Assembly: GCF_001544275.1 (NCBI RefSeq) | Contig: NZ_BCQE01000012.1 | Span: 1 to 64,000, forward strand | DNA: 64,000 nt | DNA from: Enterococcus gallinarum NBRC 100675 | GTDB lineage: Bacteria > Bacillota > Bacilli > Lactobacillales > Enterococcaceae | Direction of reading: 5' to 3' | Shown: piece by piece, positions 47,789-55,931 of the stretch | Layout of the letters: the number at the start of each line of letters is the position of its first letter | Position numbering within the stretch: the stretch's first letter is position 1 | Made by a program: the position numbers and the translations under genes | The notes under the pieces: generated by a model | Database searches by the model: none | What the model was told of the DNA's origin: nothing | What the model saw: the letters and a program-made list of their open reading frames with translations, nothing else

Positions 47789-48946
47789 TCAATTCCTAAC
47801 CTTGTTTCGCTGGATCGTGCTTACTACATAAGTAGCCGTTCTTTTTTCGTAAAAGAATCGCGGTTGTTTTTTGAATGCTGCCCAAAGGATGTTGCAATAA
47901 AATCCAAGTTGGATCAAACCAAAAATCAACACAATCAACAAACTCACTAGGACGAGCATTTGATTAGTAGATTGAATAAAAGGCGTAAACAACACATTGA
48001 TGCGTGACGCACTAACATAGATCAGATAGAGCAATCCATAACGCTTAAAAATTGCTCTGAAACTGACACGGGAATGATTTTCCTCCATCACTCGAATGCG
48101 AACAAGTTTTTTTCCTAGCGTTTGTCCATTGAGAATATAATTCAAAAGAATAAAGTAAAGAACTACTTCTAGTAAAAAATACCAATAATCATTCGTAAAG
48201 TCATCGATTTCTTTATTCACAGTCACTCTTAACAGAATCATAAGCATCCAAGCGAATAAATTCAATATTCCCCAATCGATCAGCCAAGCAACAAATCGGC
48301 GAGTAAACGTCACTCGATTATCTTTGGCATAAGATTCGGCATCCATCTCTTCACGGGTAGGCAACAGGAAGGTAAACAATGGCGTCACCAAAAAGCCAAT
48401 GGTCCCGCCAAGGGTATTGACAAATAAATCATTGACGTCAAACAACCGATAAGGTCGCGGATAAATAAAGTATAATCCAGTTAACTGAGTCAATTCAAAG
48501 AACAGTGATAAGCCAAAGGTTGCCACAATCGTCTTCGGAAAAGACAATTTAAAGTAGTAGCGCATATAGACACCAAAAGGCAGTGTCAAAAAAAGATTGA
48601 ATAATGGCTCTAAGACTACGTTTTGCTTCAAAGCCGGAAGATACGTAGTGGGATCATTGATTTGCAACACCGTTTGCTGCAAAAAATGCTGCCAGGAAGC
48701 ACCTAACTGCCACTCCATTTTGGGACCGGTCATTTGAGCGACTTCTTCAATACTCGGCAACGGCAAAATGACCAAGAAATAGGCACAAAGCAGATAAAAA
48801 ACAAATGAATAAAGTACAATTGCTCGTGAAAAAATAAATCGGCCAAATTTACGGTATTGGCGCACAAAAAATATCGACGAGATTGCAAGTGCCAAGAATG
48901 GAAATAACAGTAATGCAACCTTGATTGGCATAAGATAAGCTGACAT
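47789..48946 (-). CDS. VanZ-RDD fusion membrane protein
   Basis: A 385-residue membrane protein. The N-terminal half (about 35-190) is a VanZ-like domain (LFLTLPFGVYMRYYF and FELTQLTGLYFIYPRPYRLFDVNDLFVNTLGGTIG in separate blocks), a family named from the teicoplanin-resistance cluster. The C-terminal half (about 210-370) is an RDD domain (RRFVAWLIDWGILN and NGQTLGKKLVRIRV). About eight membrane helices in all. AGGAGG precedes the ATG. VanZ-RDD fusions are known in Firmicutes, role undetermined. Confidence 0.82.
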   Translation of the reverse strand: MSAYLMPIKVALLLFPFLALAISSIFFVRQYRKFGRFIFSRAIVLYSFVFYLLCAYFLVILPLPSIEEVAQMTGPKMEWQLGASWQHFLQQTVLQINDPTTYLPALKQNVVLEPLFNLFLTLPFGVYMRYYFKLSFPKTIVATFGLSLFFELTQLTGLYFIYPRPYRLFDVNDLFVNTLGGTIGFLVTPLFTFLLPTREEMDAESYAKDNRVTFTRRFVAWLIDWGILNLFAWMLMILLRVTVNKEIDDFTNDYWYFLLEVVLYFILLNYILNGQTLGKKLVRIRVMEENHSRVSFRAIFKRYGLLYLIYVSASRINVLFTPFIQSTNQMLVLVSLLIVLIFGLIQLGFYCNILWAAFKKQPRFFYEKRTATYVVSTIQRNKVRN

Positions 48947-49041
48947 AACATCCTCCTAAAAATCTATTTCCTTTTAATCTTACACTGTAATTCCCAAAAC
49001 GTAAATTTTGGAGTATGATAAATAAAAGGAGGTTAAAAAAC

Positions 49042-49368
49042 ATGTTGAATCCTTATTTTGCTTTTGGTGTGCCATTTTTTCTTTTATTGCTCTATATCGG
49101 CTTTGCGCTTTTTCGCCGTTCTTCTCATATTCCTTATTTAGGGTTTGTACTCTTTATCATTGCTGGATTTATGAGTGTATTCAGTTTCCAAGTGATCCAA
49201 CAGGCGCTGACAGAAGTAAATAAAACCAATGCTGCTGCGGTAGAGCAGGTCCATGGCTATTCCCTCTACTTATTAGCTATTCCGTTGCTGATCGGTCTCT
49301 TGTTAGTGATCCGCAATATTTTTCGGGGTTATGCTAAAATCAAAAAAGTACGTCTCCAATCCAAATGA
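49042..49368 (+). CDS. Small membrane protein, function unknown
   Basis: A 108-residue protein with three predicted membrane helices (about 5-26, 34-55 and 77-97) and a short basic C-terminus. The ATG at 49042 has AAAGGAGG upstream. It is divergent from the VanZ-RDD gene and is followed by a strong terminator at 49449-49547. I recognise no family. Confidence 0.68.
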   Translation: MLNPYFAFGVPFFLLLLYIGFALFRRSSHIPYLGFVLFIIAGFMSVFSFQVIQQALTEVNKTNAAAVEQVHGYSLYLLAIPLLIGLLLVIRNIFRGYAKIKKVRLQSK

Positions 49369-49448
49369 AAAAGATACAGTTTCACTTTATTCAAATGTTG
49401 ACTGACAGGCGCTCTGAAAAACAAATGAATCCGTCAAACAAAACAATT

Positions 49449-49547
49449 ATCCGAACGATAGCTGAATGATCAAGCGTACTTACATGCATGCGGACTTAAG
49501 TTAAGCGCATCGCATTCTTCATCGACTATCGTTCGGATATTTTTTTG
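49449..49547 (+). terminator. Long-loop terminator with structured loop
   Basis: ATCCGAACGATAG (49449-49461) pairs perfectly with CTATCGTTCGGAT (49526-49538), followed by AUUUUUUUG. The 64-base loop can form further stems (GAATG with CATTC) and includes TCAAGCG. It serves the small plus-strand membrane gene. Confidence 0.75.
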
Positions 49548-49609
49548 TTTTGTGTTCTTCTGTTTTTCTTTAACCTACATACATTCATTGGGCATTTGCC
49601 CCTCTATTC

Positions 49610-49834
49610 TTACTCCTCGTCTAGAAAATCAGTCTCGGCCTGTGCAAGAAATTGCTCCTTGACTTCATCATCCAGTTGTTCCAAAAGATATTGCCAGTCG
49701 CTATTTGACAAAACGACCACATCCAAATCTTTTTCTTCGTCAATCAATTCGAGGTTGCTGTACTTATCACCCAGATCAAGAAATAAATCAGCGAGTGCTG
49801 CATCCTCAATGGTTAGGTATTCCGTTTTTTTCAT
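49610..49834 (-). CDS. Small acidic protein, function unknown
   Basis: A 74-residue highly acidic protein, rich in Asp, Glu and Leu, without membrane segment. ATG 49834 is preferred, with GAGGTG nine bases upstream; GTG 49837 is an alternative. It lies eleven bases after the 49846-50205 gene and is surely co-transcribed with it. I recognise no family. Confidence 0.6.
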   Translation of the reverse strand: MKKTEYLTIEDAALADLFLDLGDKYSNLELIDEEKDLDVVVLSNSDWQYLLEQLDDEVKEQFLAQAETDFLDEE

Positions 49835-49845
49835 CACCCATCACC

Positions 49846-50205
49846 TCAAAAATCAAAGAATTCGTAAAACAATATTTCAAACGATTGAATGGTTGTCATT
49901 TTTTGTAGCGTCAATAAATCCAAGCGGATAAACTCTTTTTCCACTAGAAAATAGTGATTGTCTTCTAATGCTTCTTCGATGAATGGCAGAATCTGTTCTT
50001 CATCTCCTTGCCGTTCCCTGGAAATACTAGAGATCTGATTAAATAAACGTTCATCTTGCAATAAAAAATACTCATCATCGTACCGGTAAATGGCAACTTG
50101 ATAATTCCGGATGGGTAATGCTGCTCGAATGATAAAAAAACATTCCCCAGAATCAGAAAGTGCAGGTAATAATTCATTCGGTTTCAGCGCTTGTTTGTAA
50201 TACAT
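49846..50205 (-). CDS. Conserved-looking small protein, function unknown
   Basis: A 119-residue soluble protein with mixed strands and helices (CFFIIRAALPIRNYQVAIYRYDDEYFLLQ in two pieces) and an aromatic C-terminus (FEILFYEFFDF). ATG 50205 is chosen, seven bases after GGGGAGG; ATG 50211 would leave no spacing. It forms a two-gene unit with the small acidic protein downstream. The fold and role are not recognised. An immunity or chaperone-like pair is conceivable, without evidence. Confidence 0.6.
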   Translation of the reverse strand: MYYKQALKPNELLPALSDSGECFFIIRAALPIRNYQVAIYRYDDEYFLLQDERLFNQISSISRERQGDEEQILPFIEEALEDNHYFLVEKEFIRLDLLTLQKMTTIQSFEILFYEFFDF

Positions 50206-50283
50206 ATCCATCCCTCCCCTTATTTATAATTATAGATAAATACAGAGGAAACACAAAGGAATCGAACTGAAGATTAAAAATTA

Positions 50284-50925
50284 CTAAACATCCCATTCTC
50301 TATAAAATTCAGTTAAAAAGGTTGTCATAAAGTCTTTACGCCGCAGCGCTTCTTGTTTACCAAAGTGCGTGTGCATTTTTTCAGGCAATAAAAACAACTT
50401 TTCATAGAAATGATTGATCACGGTGGTCCCTTTTCGGTAGTCAGCGTGGTTTGTGAACGTTTTCGGCGCTCGCTCTGATTCATGGATCGGATGCTGATGT
50501 GCACCGCCAAAGTAACTAGTACGCAAAATACCAATTGCGCCCAATGCATCTAAGCGATCCGCATCTTTCACGATTTGTCCTTCTAGAGAGGAGACTTGTG
50601 TCCCTGCCAATAACTCTTTTGAGAAAGAGAGATTCTCAATGATTGTAAATATATGACTGATTTGTTCTGCTGTGGCTCCAGCAGCGAGAAGGCATTGCTG
50701 CACTTCTTCTTTGGCTTTTACCACATCTTTCACCACCTTATCATCAATGGTATCGTGCAAAAATGCCGCTGCTTCCACAACGTAATCATCTACTTGCAGT
50801 TGATCTTCGGCAATGATCTGTTTAGCCATTGCGGCTACTCTCTTGACATGATCAAAGCCATGTCCTGTGTGATCAGTTCCCAAAATCAATTTGGCATATT
50901 CATAAATTGGTGCTATATCAGCCAT
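50284..50925 (-). CDS. HD-domain phosphohydrolase
   Basis: A 213-residue metal-dependent phosphohydrolase of the YedJ/uncharacterised HD type. Metal ligands are seen in order: HGFDHVKRV near residue 22, the HD pair in AAFLHDTIDD near 53 and KDADRLDALG near 117. The C-terminus (EKLFLLPEKMHTHFGKQEAL) is typical of this subgroup. Substrates in the group are often nucleotides. AGGAG precedes the ATG; it is a single gene. Confidence 0.85.
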   Translation of the reverse strand: MADIAPIYEYAKLILGTDHTGHGFDHVKRVAAMAKQIIAEDQLQVDDYVVEAAAFLHDTIDDKVVKDVVKAKEEVQQCLLAAGATAEQISHIFTIIENLSFSKELLAGTQVSSLEGQIVKDADRLDALGAIGILRTSYFGGAHQHPIHESERAPKTFTNHADYRKGTTVINHFYEKLFLLPEKMHTHFGKQEALRRKDFMTTFLTEFYREWDV

Positions 50926-51073
50926 TTTTTGAAACTCCTGTCTTTTTTATCTTGTTTCTATTGCTAGCATTCTGATTCAATCGTCCGATTCCATCAAAGT
51001 ATCAGAACCCAAAGTCAATGAAGACTATCGTCTAGCTACCTAGTTTGCCGTGCGTTTTTTTAAAGATGAGAAG

Positions 51074-51099
51074 AAGCCTTTCGAGTGAACGAAAGGCTT
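51074..51099 (-). terminator. Terminator of the carboxypeptidase gene
   Basis: On the minus strand AAGCCTTTCG pairs perfectly with CGAAAGGCTT around a 6-base loop, followed by a U-rich tail. It begins six bases after the stop codon of the M32 carboxypeptidase gene. Confidence 0.75.
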
Positions 51100-51104
51100 G
51101 CTCA

Positions 51105-52598
51105 TTAGCGGATTTGATAAACAGAAAAATAAACCTTCCGCAGATAATCCAATAAATATTGCGGATTTAACAGTTCTCCTGTCGCATCCAGAATCAATTG
51201 ATTTGGTTTTTTAGAAGCCCCGTATTGATGAATGTGCGTGGTCAACCATTGGCGGATCTCTGAATAATCATCAGAAGCCAATACAGCATCGACATCGATC
51301 TCTTTTTCCATTGCATGAAAAAGCTGTGCCGCATACATGTATCCTAACGCGTATGATGGGAAATAGCCAAAACTTGACCCTGACCAATGAACGTCTTGCA
51401 AGATACCTTCTAAATCATTTTGCGGACGTACGCCTAAGTATTCTTCATATTTATCATTCCAAATAGTTGGCAGATCTTCCACATTCACTTCTTCATTGAA
51501 AATCATCTTCTCAATCTCGTAACGGATAATGATATGCAAAACATACGTCAGGCTATCTGCTTCGATCCGAATCAAACTTGCTTGGGTAAATTTTAATGCA
51601 TTGTAGAAAGTCTCAAAGGAAACATCATCGAAAGTTCCTTCTGCACACTCTTGAAAATAAGGGTATTGTTTCTCCCAAAAATTACGATTGCTACCGATAA
51701 TGATCTCATTGAATAAAGATTGCGATTCATGGATTCCCATGGATGCTCCTTCGTGGACCGGCGTTCCTTCAAATTTTTCATCAATGTTTTGTTCATACAT
51801 GCCGTGGCCTGCTTCATGAATCACGCCGAATATTCCCATCGAAAAATCTTCTTCATTCCAACGAGTCGTCAAGCGAACATCATTGTGGTTAATGCCGGTT
51901 GCAAAAGGATGCACCGTATTGTCCAACCGCCCGCGAGAAAAATCATACCCTAAGTCTGTGATGACTTTCGAGATGAATTTCCGCTGTTGCGCCTCTGTCA
52001 TTTTACGAGATAAGATCGTTGTATCTGGTGGAGTACCTTTTTCTAACTGGCGACGAATATCCATGATTCCATCACGAACTTGTGAAAACACATTATCCAA
52101 GATTTCAACGGTCATGTTCGGTTCATATTGATTCAAAAGAACATCATAATTTGTCCGTTCCTCTTTTTTCCAATAAGGGATCAGCTCTTTTGTCAAACGG
52201 ATATTCTCAGCTAATGCTTCCTTGAATAAAGAGAAATCTTTCGCTTTGCGGGCTTGCGTCCAAGCAGTATGAGCTCTAGAAGTAGCAGCAGAAGCTGCGA
52301 TCGCTAATTCATTAGGAACATTTTTTTGCAGCTCATATTCTTCTTTCACCAGCTGATAAGCTGCTTGACCAACTTCAGATAATTCATCAGAGTGCTGACC
52401 AAAATAAGTAATGGCTTCTTGGATCGTTGGTCCGACTTTCTTTTCGAAATACAAGCCATACAAGTAGCTGTCAACTTCACTGCGATATTCGCTGGCCTTT
52501 TCAGGCATTCCCGTCTGAGTATCCCAACCAAGGATTCCCATTGCTTGTGACAGCAAATCGAGCTCTTTTAATTCTTTTAGAAATTCTTGTTCTTTCAT
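51105..52598 (-). CDS. M32 family (Taq-type) metallocarboxypeptidase
   Basis: A 497-residue zinc carboxypeptidase of family M32. The zinc motif HEAGHGMYEQ is near residue 260, with HEGASMGIHESQSLFNE and the third ligand region shortly after. DTVHPFATGIN-like DNTVHPFATG precedes it, as in Taq carboxypeptidase. Length is typical. It acts in the cytoplasm, probably trimming peptides. The ATG overlaps the stop of the methyltransferase gene by four bases, so the two are translated together. Confidence 0.93.
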   Translation of the reverse strand: MKEQEFLKELKELDLLSQAMGILGWDTQTGMPEKASEYRSEVDSYLYGLYFEKKVGPTIQEAITYFGQHSDELSEVGQAAYQLVKEEYELQKNVPNELAIAASAATSRAHTAWTQARKAKDFSLFKEALAENIRLTKELIPYWKKEERTNYDVLLNQYEPNMTVEILDNVFSQVRDGIMDIRRQLEKGTPPDTTILSRKMTEAQQRKFISKVITDLGYDFSRGRLDNTVHPFATGINHNDVRLTTRWNEEDFSMGIFGVIHEAGHGMYEQNIDEKFEGTPVHEGASMGIHESQSLFNEIIIGSNRNFWEKQYPYFQECAEGTFDDVSFETFYNALKFTQASLIRIEADSLTYVLHIIIRYEIEKMIFNEEVNVEDLPTIWNDKYEEYLGVRPQNDLEGILQDVHWSGSSFGYFPSYALGYMYAAQLFHAMEKEIDVDAVLASDDYSEIRQWLTTHIHQYGASKKPNQLILDATGELLNPQYLLDYLRKVYFSVYQIR

Positions 52599-53758
52599 TC
52601 AACCGTCTCCTTTTTACGCGGTGGGCGACTGCCCCAATACTGGAAGAAATCCGTACGCAACGCACCATTATATAGTTTGCGTTTCTTGGTTGCTTTTTCA
52701 CCATAGTGGGTCTCAAATGTAAGGTCACTGGTCAAAATGTATTTGCTCCAAGTTTTTAATGGCCGAAAGACTTCGCCCATTTCACGGTACAAGCGCTGTA
52801 CCGTCTCTTCTTCTCCTAAACGTTCCCCATATGGTGGGTTGGCAACGATCACGCCGTATTCTTTGTCTGTTTTAAAATCTTTGACTGCTTGTTGTTTGAA
52901 GGTGATGGAATCACCTAGACCAATCTCTTCCGCGTTTGCTTTGGCGATTTCGATCATCCGTCCATTGATATCTGAGCCCATAATGTCCAGTTGGCTATCG
53001 TAATCGGCTGCTTCGTCTGCCTGAGCTCTTACAGTCTCAAATACTTCAGCTGGAACCCAATCCCATGTCTCACAGACAAAGGAGCGATTGAATCCAGGGG
53101 CAATATTATGTCCGATCAGTGCTGCTTCGATGCACAGTGTACCGGAACCGCATACAGGATCAACAAACGGTCGGTCTTTGCGCCAGTTGGTCAACATGAC
53201 TAATGCTGCAGCCATATTTTCTTTTAAGGGTGCGCCCCCTTTTTCTAGTCGATAGCCACGTTTGAACAAACTCGGTCCTGTCGTATCGAGTGTGATCATG
53301 GCATGATCTTTCAACAAAGCAACTTCCAACTGAAAGAAAGCACCACTTTCAGTTAAAGGAACACTTGCAGGGCGATGATAAACTTCCCGTAATCGATTAA
53401 CGATCGCTTTTTTTGTGATTGCCTGACAATCAGGCACACTGAATAACTTCGATTTGATCGATTTACCTGCCACAGGAAACTCTGCGTCTAGCGGCAGAAA
53501 GTCTTCCCAAGGTAATGCTTTGACTTGCTCAAATAATTCATCAAAGGTGTATACATCAAATTCCCCCACCACAATCTTAATGCGGTCAGCTGTGCGTAAC
53601 CAGAGATTGGCGGTTGCAATGGTCTCCAACGTTCCTTTGAAACGAGCCCGTCCATTTTCTACTTGGCATTCAATGCCTAAATCTCGCAACTCCTTACCAA
53701 CTAGCGCTTCTAACCCACTAGCAGCGGTTGCGACACAATCAAATACTTTTTCTGTCAT
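52595..53758 (-). CDS. THUMP-domain rRNA methyltransferase (RlmL/YpsC type)
   Basis: A 387-residue S-adenosylmethionine-dependent methyltransferase predicted to make N2-methylguanosine in 23S rRNA, like the N-terminal part of RlmL. A THUMP RNA-binding domain covers about residues 45-155. The Rossmann methyltransferase domain follows, with VDPVCGSGTLCIEAAL near 190 and the catalytic VANPPYGERL near 305. ATG 53758 has AAGGAG; the frame to 53848 runs into the rnpB terminator. The gene lies downstream of rnpB, as ypsC does in Bacillus. Confidence 0.88.
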   Translation of the reverse strand: MTEKVFDCVATAASGLEALVGKELRDLGIECQVENGRARFKGTLETIATANLWLRTADRIKIVVGEFDVYTFDELFEQVKALPWEDFLPLDAEFPVAGKSIKSKLFSVPDCQAITKKAIVNRLREVYHRPASVPLTESGAFFQLEVALLKDHAMITLDTTGPSLFKRGYRLEKGGAPLKENMAAALVMLTNWRKDRPFVDPVCGSGTLCIEAALIGHNIAPGFNRSFVCETWDWVPAEVFETVRAQADEAADYDSQLDIMGSDINGRMIEIAKANAEEIGLGDSITFKQQAVKDFKTDKEYGVIVANPPYGERLGEEETVQRLYREMGEVFRPLKTWSKYILTSDLTFETHYGEKATKKRKLYNGALRTDFFQYWGSRPPRKKETVE

Positions 53759-53777
53759 AGATTTCTCCTTCTTGATA

Positions 53778-53803
53778 TAAAAAAACCTTCCGTTGCTGGA
53801 AGG
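53778..53803 (-). terminator. Terminator of rnpB
   Basis: On the minus strand CCTTCC pairs with GGAAGG around a short AGCAAC loop, followed by seven U residues, just after the 3' end of RNase P RNA. Confidence 0.85.
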
Positions 53804-53811
53804 ATTCCCTG

Positions 53812-54200
53812 ATCTGCTGTGATTTTCTATAAGCCATGTTCTGTCCACGTCTTCCTCAGGGAGAAGAAAACGTTGGGTAATTATCTATCTGCAATTACTT
53901 GCCTTTTTGCTCCGTTCATTTCCGTGCAAAAAGCGCCCCTACCATTGTTTGGGTTGCTCGCTCGAGGGGTTTACCGCGTTCCACCAAGACGGTTTCCCGT
54001 CTTGCTTCGTCACTGTGGCACTTTCAAGGATACTTTGGCATAGCTCGCGCCTTAGCCATTTTTCCTGCCGTTACTCTTTCAAGTACCCTAGCTTATTGTT
54101 TCGCTAGGCACGATCACTACAAGCATCTCAGCTTGTGCGAGCATGGACTTTCCTCAGCATAATCAAAGTTATGCCGCAATTACCCGAAAACCACAGCAAT
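53812..54200 (-). ncRNA. rnpB: RNase P RNA, Bacillus (type B) class
   Basis: About 389 nt on the minus strand. The catalytic RNA of ribonuclease P matures the 5' ends of tRNAs. Highly conserved blocks are present: GAGGAAAGTCCATGCTCGC near the 5' end (CR-I) and ACAGAACATGGCTTATAG near the 3' end (CR-V). The first bases (TGCTGTG, TTTTC) pair with the last ones (GAAAATCACAGCA), forming helix P1. The ends are set from that pairing and may be off by a few bases. Its neighbours gpsB/ypsA on one side and the ypsC-like gene on the other match the Bacillus order. Confidence 0.93.
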
Positions 54201-54208
54201 CAAATTGA

Positions 54209-54616
54209 TTAGAATTGACGTGTTTTTTCGTTATCGTCTTCAAAATCAGCATTTGTGTAGTTGCTGTTGTATGAAGAGGAACGTGTAACTGGTTCTTCTT
54301 GATCCAATTTTTTGCCAAAAACTTCTTTTTCCAAATTAGACAAACGTTTCAAAATATCAAAATTTGTTACTGTTTGACTTTTTGGCGCTTCTTGTTGGAC
54401 CCGTGATGCAATCGCTTGGTTCTTAGAAAGTTGATCGATTTTTGCATTCAAACGATCGTTTTCTTCTTGCAATGCTAAAATCTCTTTGTTGTAGCTCTCG
54501 TAGTCTTTGATGATATTGTCTAAAAATTCATCGACTTCCACTGGATCATAGCCGCGCATTTTTGTTTTAAATTCTTGTTGAAGAATATCCTTGGGACTAA
54601 AAATTAGATTTGCCAT
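54209..54616 (-). CDS. gpsB: GpsB, cell division and wall synthesis regulator
   Basis: A 135-residue DivIVA-like coiled-coil protein that links penicillin-binding proteins to the division site. The membrane/PBP-binding N-terminus reads FSPKDILQQEFKTKMRGYDPVEVDEFLD, split here by residue 20. A coiled coil covers about 30-65, and a short C-terminal trimerisation helix (LKRLSNLEKEVFG) lies near 90-105. Its partners include PBP1A, whose gene is 1.3 kb away. TGAGG lies upstream of the ATG. It ends a few bases before rnpB. Confidence 0.94.
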   Translation of the reverse strand: MANLIFSPKDILQQEFKTKMRGYDPVEVDEFLDNIIKDYESYNKEILALQEENDRLNAKIDQLSKNQAIASRVQQEAPKSQTVTNFDILKRLSNLEKEVFGKKLDQEEPVTRSSSYNSNYTNADFEDDNEKTRQF

Positions 54617-54687
54617 TATTTACACCTCATTGATTTTTCCAAATGATTTTCACTTTCTAGACCATTCTATCAAAAAACTCTCAGAAA

Positions 54688-55233
54688 TCAAAGTAAATTA
54701 CTATCAAATGTTGCGTTTTGCAGATCATCCATTGTAATTTGATCGATCTCGTAAGGATGATCCTCCCGATATTTCTTCGCATCTTTCAAAAAAAAGCTGG
54801 TTTTTCCAGGGAATTCTTCATCATAAAGCAGCAACGCACCATCTGTGTGTTCCAATAGAAACTGGGTATGATTTCTTAATTGGCTTGGTTCTTTGTAGGG
54901 TTGATGGCTAGTGGCATTCACATAATCAGCGCTCATTTGCACTCGTTGCAACATTTGCTGGTTCGCTTCATTCCAGTTTTCACCAAATCCTTGAAACGGA
55001 TAAATGATCCCTAGTTTGATTTCTGGATAGTCTTTTTGCAAAAGCTCCACCACTTCTGCACACCACATTTCTGCTCCTAGATTGCCACTGATCAGCACCC
55101 ACTCCAGTCCTTGTTCAATGTAAGAAAGCAAAGACATTTTTATTACTTTCTTAATAATTTTGATTTTGGGATCTTTTTCTTGAAATACACCAAGTTCAAA
55201 GCTGCGGTAGCCAGTAAAATATAAGGTTTTCAT
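54688..55233 (-). CDS. YpsA family protein (DUF1273)
   Basis: A 181-residue SLOG-superfamily protein. The N-terminal LYFTGYRSFELGVF, the GLEWVLISGNLGAEMW loop near residue 40 and LGIIYPFQGFGENWNEANQ are the family features; the fold suggests binding of a nucleotide-like ligand. In Bacillus YpsA influences cell division and oxidative stress survival. The ribosome-binding site is weak. It is divergent from recU and next to gpsB, the usual order. Confidence 0.88.
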   Translation of the reverse strand: MKTLYFTGYRSFELGVFQEKDPKIKIIKKVIKMSLLSYIEQGLEWVLISGNLGAEMWCAEVVELLQKDYPEIKLGIIYPFQGFGENWNEANQQMLQRVQMSADYVNATSHQPYKEPSQLRNHTQFLLEHTDGALLLYDEEFPGKTSFFLKDAKKYREDHPYEIDQITMDDLQNATFDSNLL

Positions 55234-55275
55234 TGTTTAAGCAGTCATCTCTTTTCTTTCCAAACGTCTTTTTGG

Positions 55276-55281
55276 TATAAT
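55276..55281 (+). promoter_or_regulatory. -10 box for recU-pbp1A
   Basis: A consensus TATAAT lies 23 bases upstream of the recU start. The -35 region 17 bases before it is poor (TTTCTT). Confidence 0.4.
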
Positions 55282-55303
55282 GATGCCTAGGAGTGTGAAT
55301 AAC

Positions 55304-55930
55304 ATGGTCATTCGATACCCTAACGGTCAGTCTTCTGCTTATGATGGCGGTAAAAAACAAAAATTGCAAGAAAAAATAGCTCGGCCAAAAACTTTCGCGA
55401 ACCGCGGAATGCGTTTTGAAGAAGCAATCAATCAAAGCAATGCCTATTATTTGAATCGTCAAGCAGCAGTCATTCATAAAAAACCTACACCTGTTCAGAT
55501 CGTTAAGGTGGATTATCCCCGCCGCAGTGCAGCTGTGATTAAAGAAGCTTACTTCCGAGAAGCCTCTACCACGGACTATAATGGTGTTTATCGCGGATAT
55601 TACTTGGATTTTGAAGCCAAAGAGACACAGAACAAAACCTCTTTCCCCTTCAAAAATTTTCATGAGCATCAGATTCAGCATATGGAAAACTGTCTGACGC
55701 AGCAAGGAGTCTGCTTTGTCTTGTTATGGTTCTCAAGCTTGCAACGCTGCTTTTTTTTGACGAGCAGCAACTTGATCACAGAGTGGCATCAACAAAAAAC
55801 AACAGGTAAAAAATCGCTGCCTCTTGCCTATATAGAGAAAAACGGCATTGAGATCATCCCAGGAATCGCTCCGCGTATTCCCTATTTAAAAGCAGTAGAT
55901 CAATTTTTGTCAATGAAGGAGAATGATTAG
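55304..55930 (+). CDS. recU: Holliday junction resolvase RecU
   Basis: A 208-residue endonuclease that cuts four-way junctions during recombination and chromosome segregation. The N-terminal [13 protein letters not shown], the [16 protein letters not shown] segment with catalytic Glu, and the metal-binding [15 protein letters not shown] near residue 95 are typical. ATG 55304 has GGAG ten bases upstream. It is translationally linked to pbp1A, an operon conserved across Firmicutes. Confidence 0.94.
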   Translation: MVIRYPNGQSSAYDGGKKQKLQEKIARPKTFANRGMRFEEAINQSNAYYLNRQAAVIHKKPTPVQIVKVDYPRRSAAVIKEAYFREASTTDYNGVYRGYYLDFEAKETQNKTSFPFKNFHEHQIQHMENCLTQQGVCFVLLWFSSLQRCFFLTSSNLITEWHQQKTTGKKSLPLAYIEKNGIEIIPGIAPRIPYLKAVDQFLSMKEND

Positions 55931-55931
55931 T

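Noticed and set aside
53899-54162. Plus-strand ORFs across rnpB
   Set aside because: They are antisense to RNase P RNA, whose conserved blocks explain the sequence.
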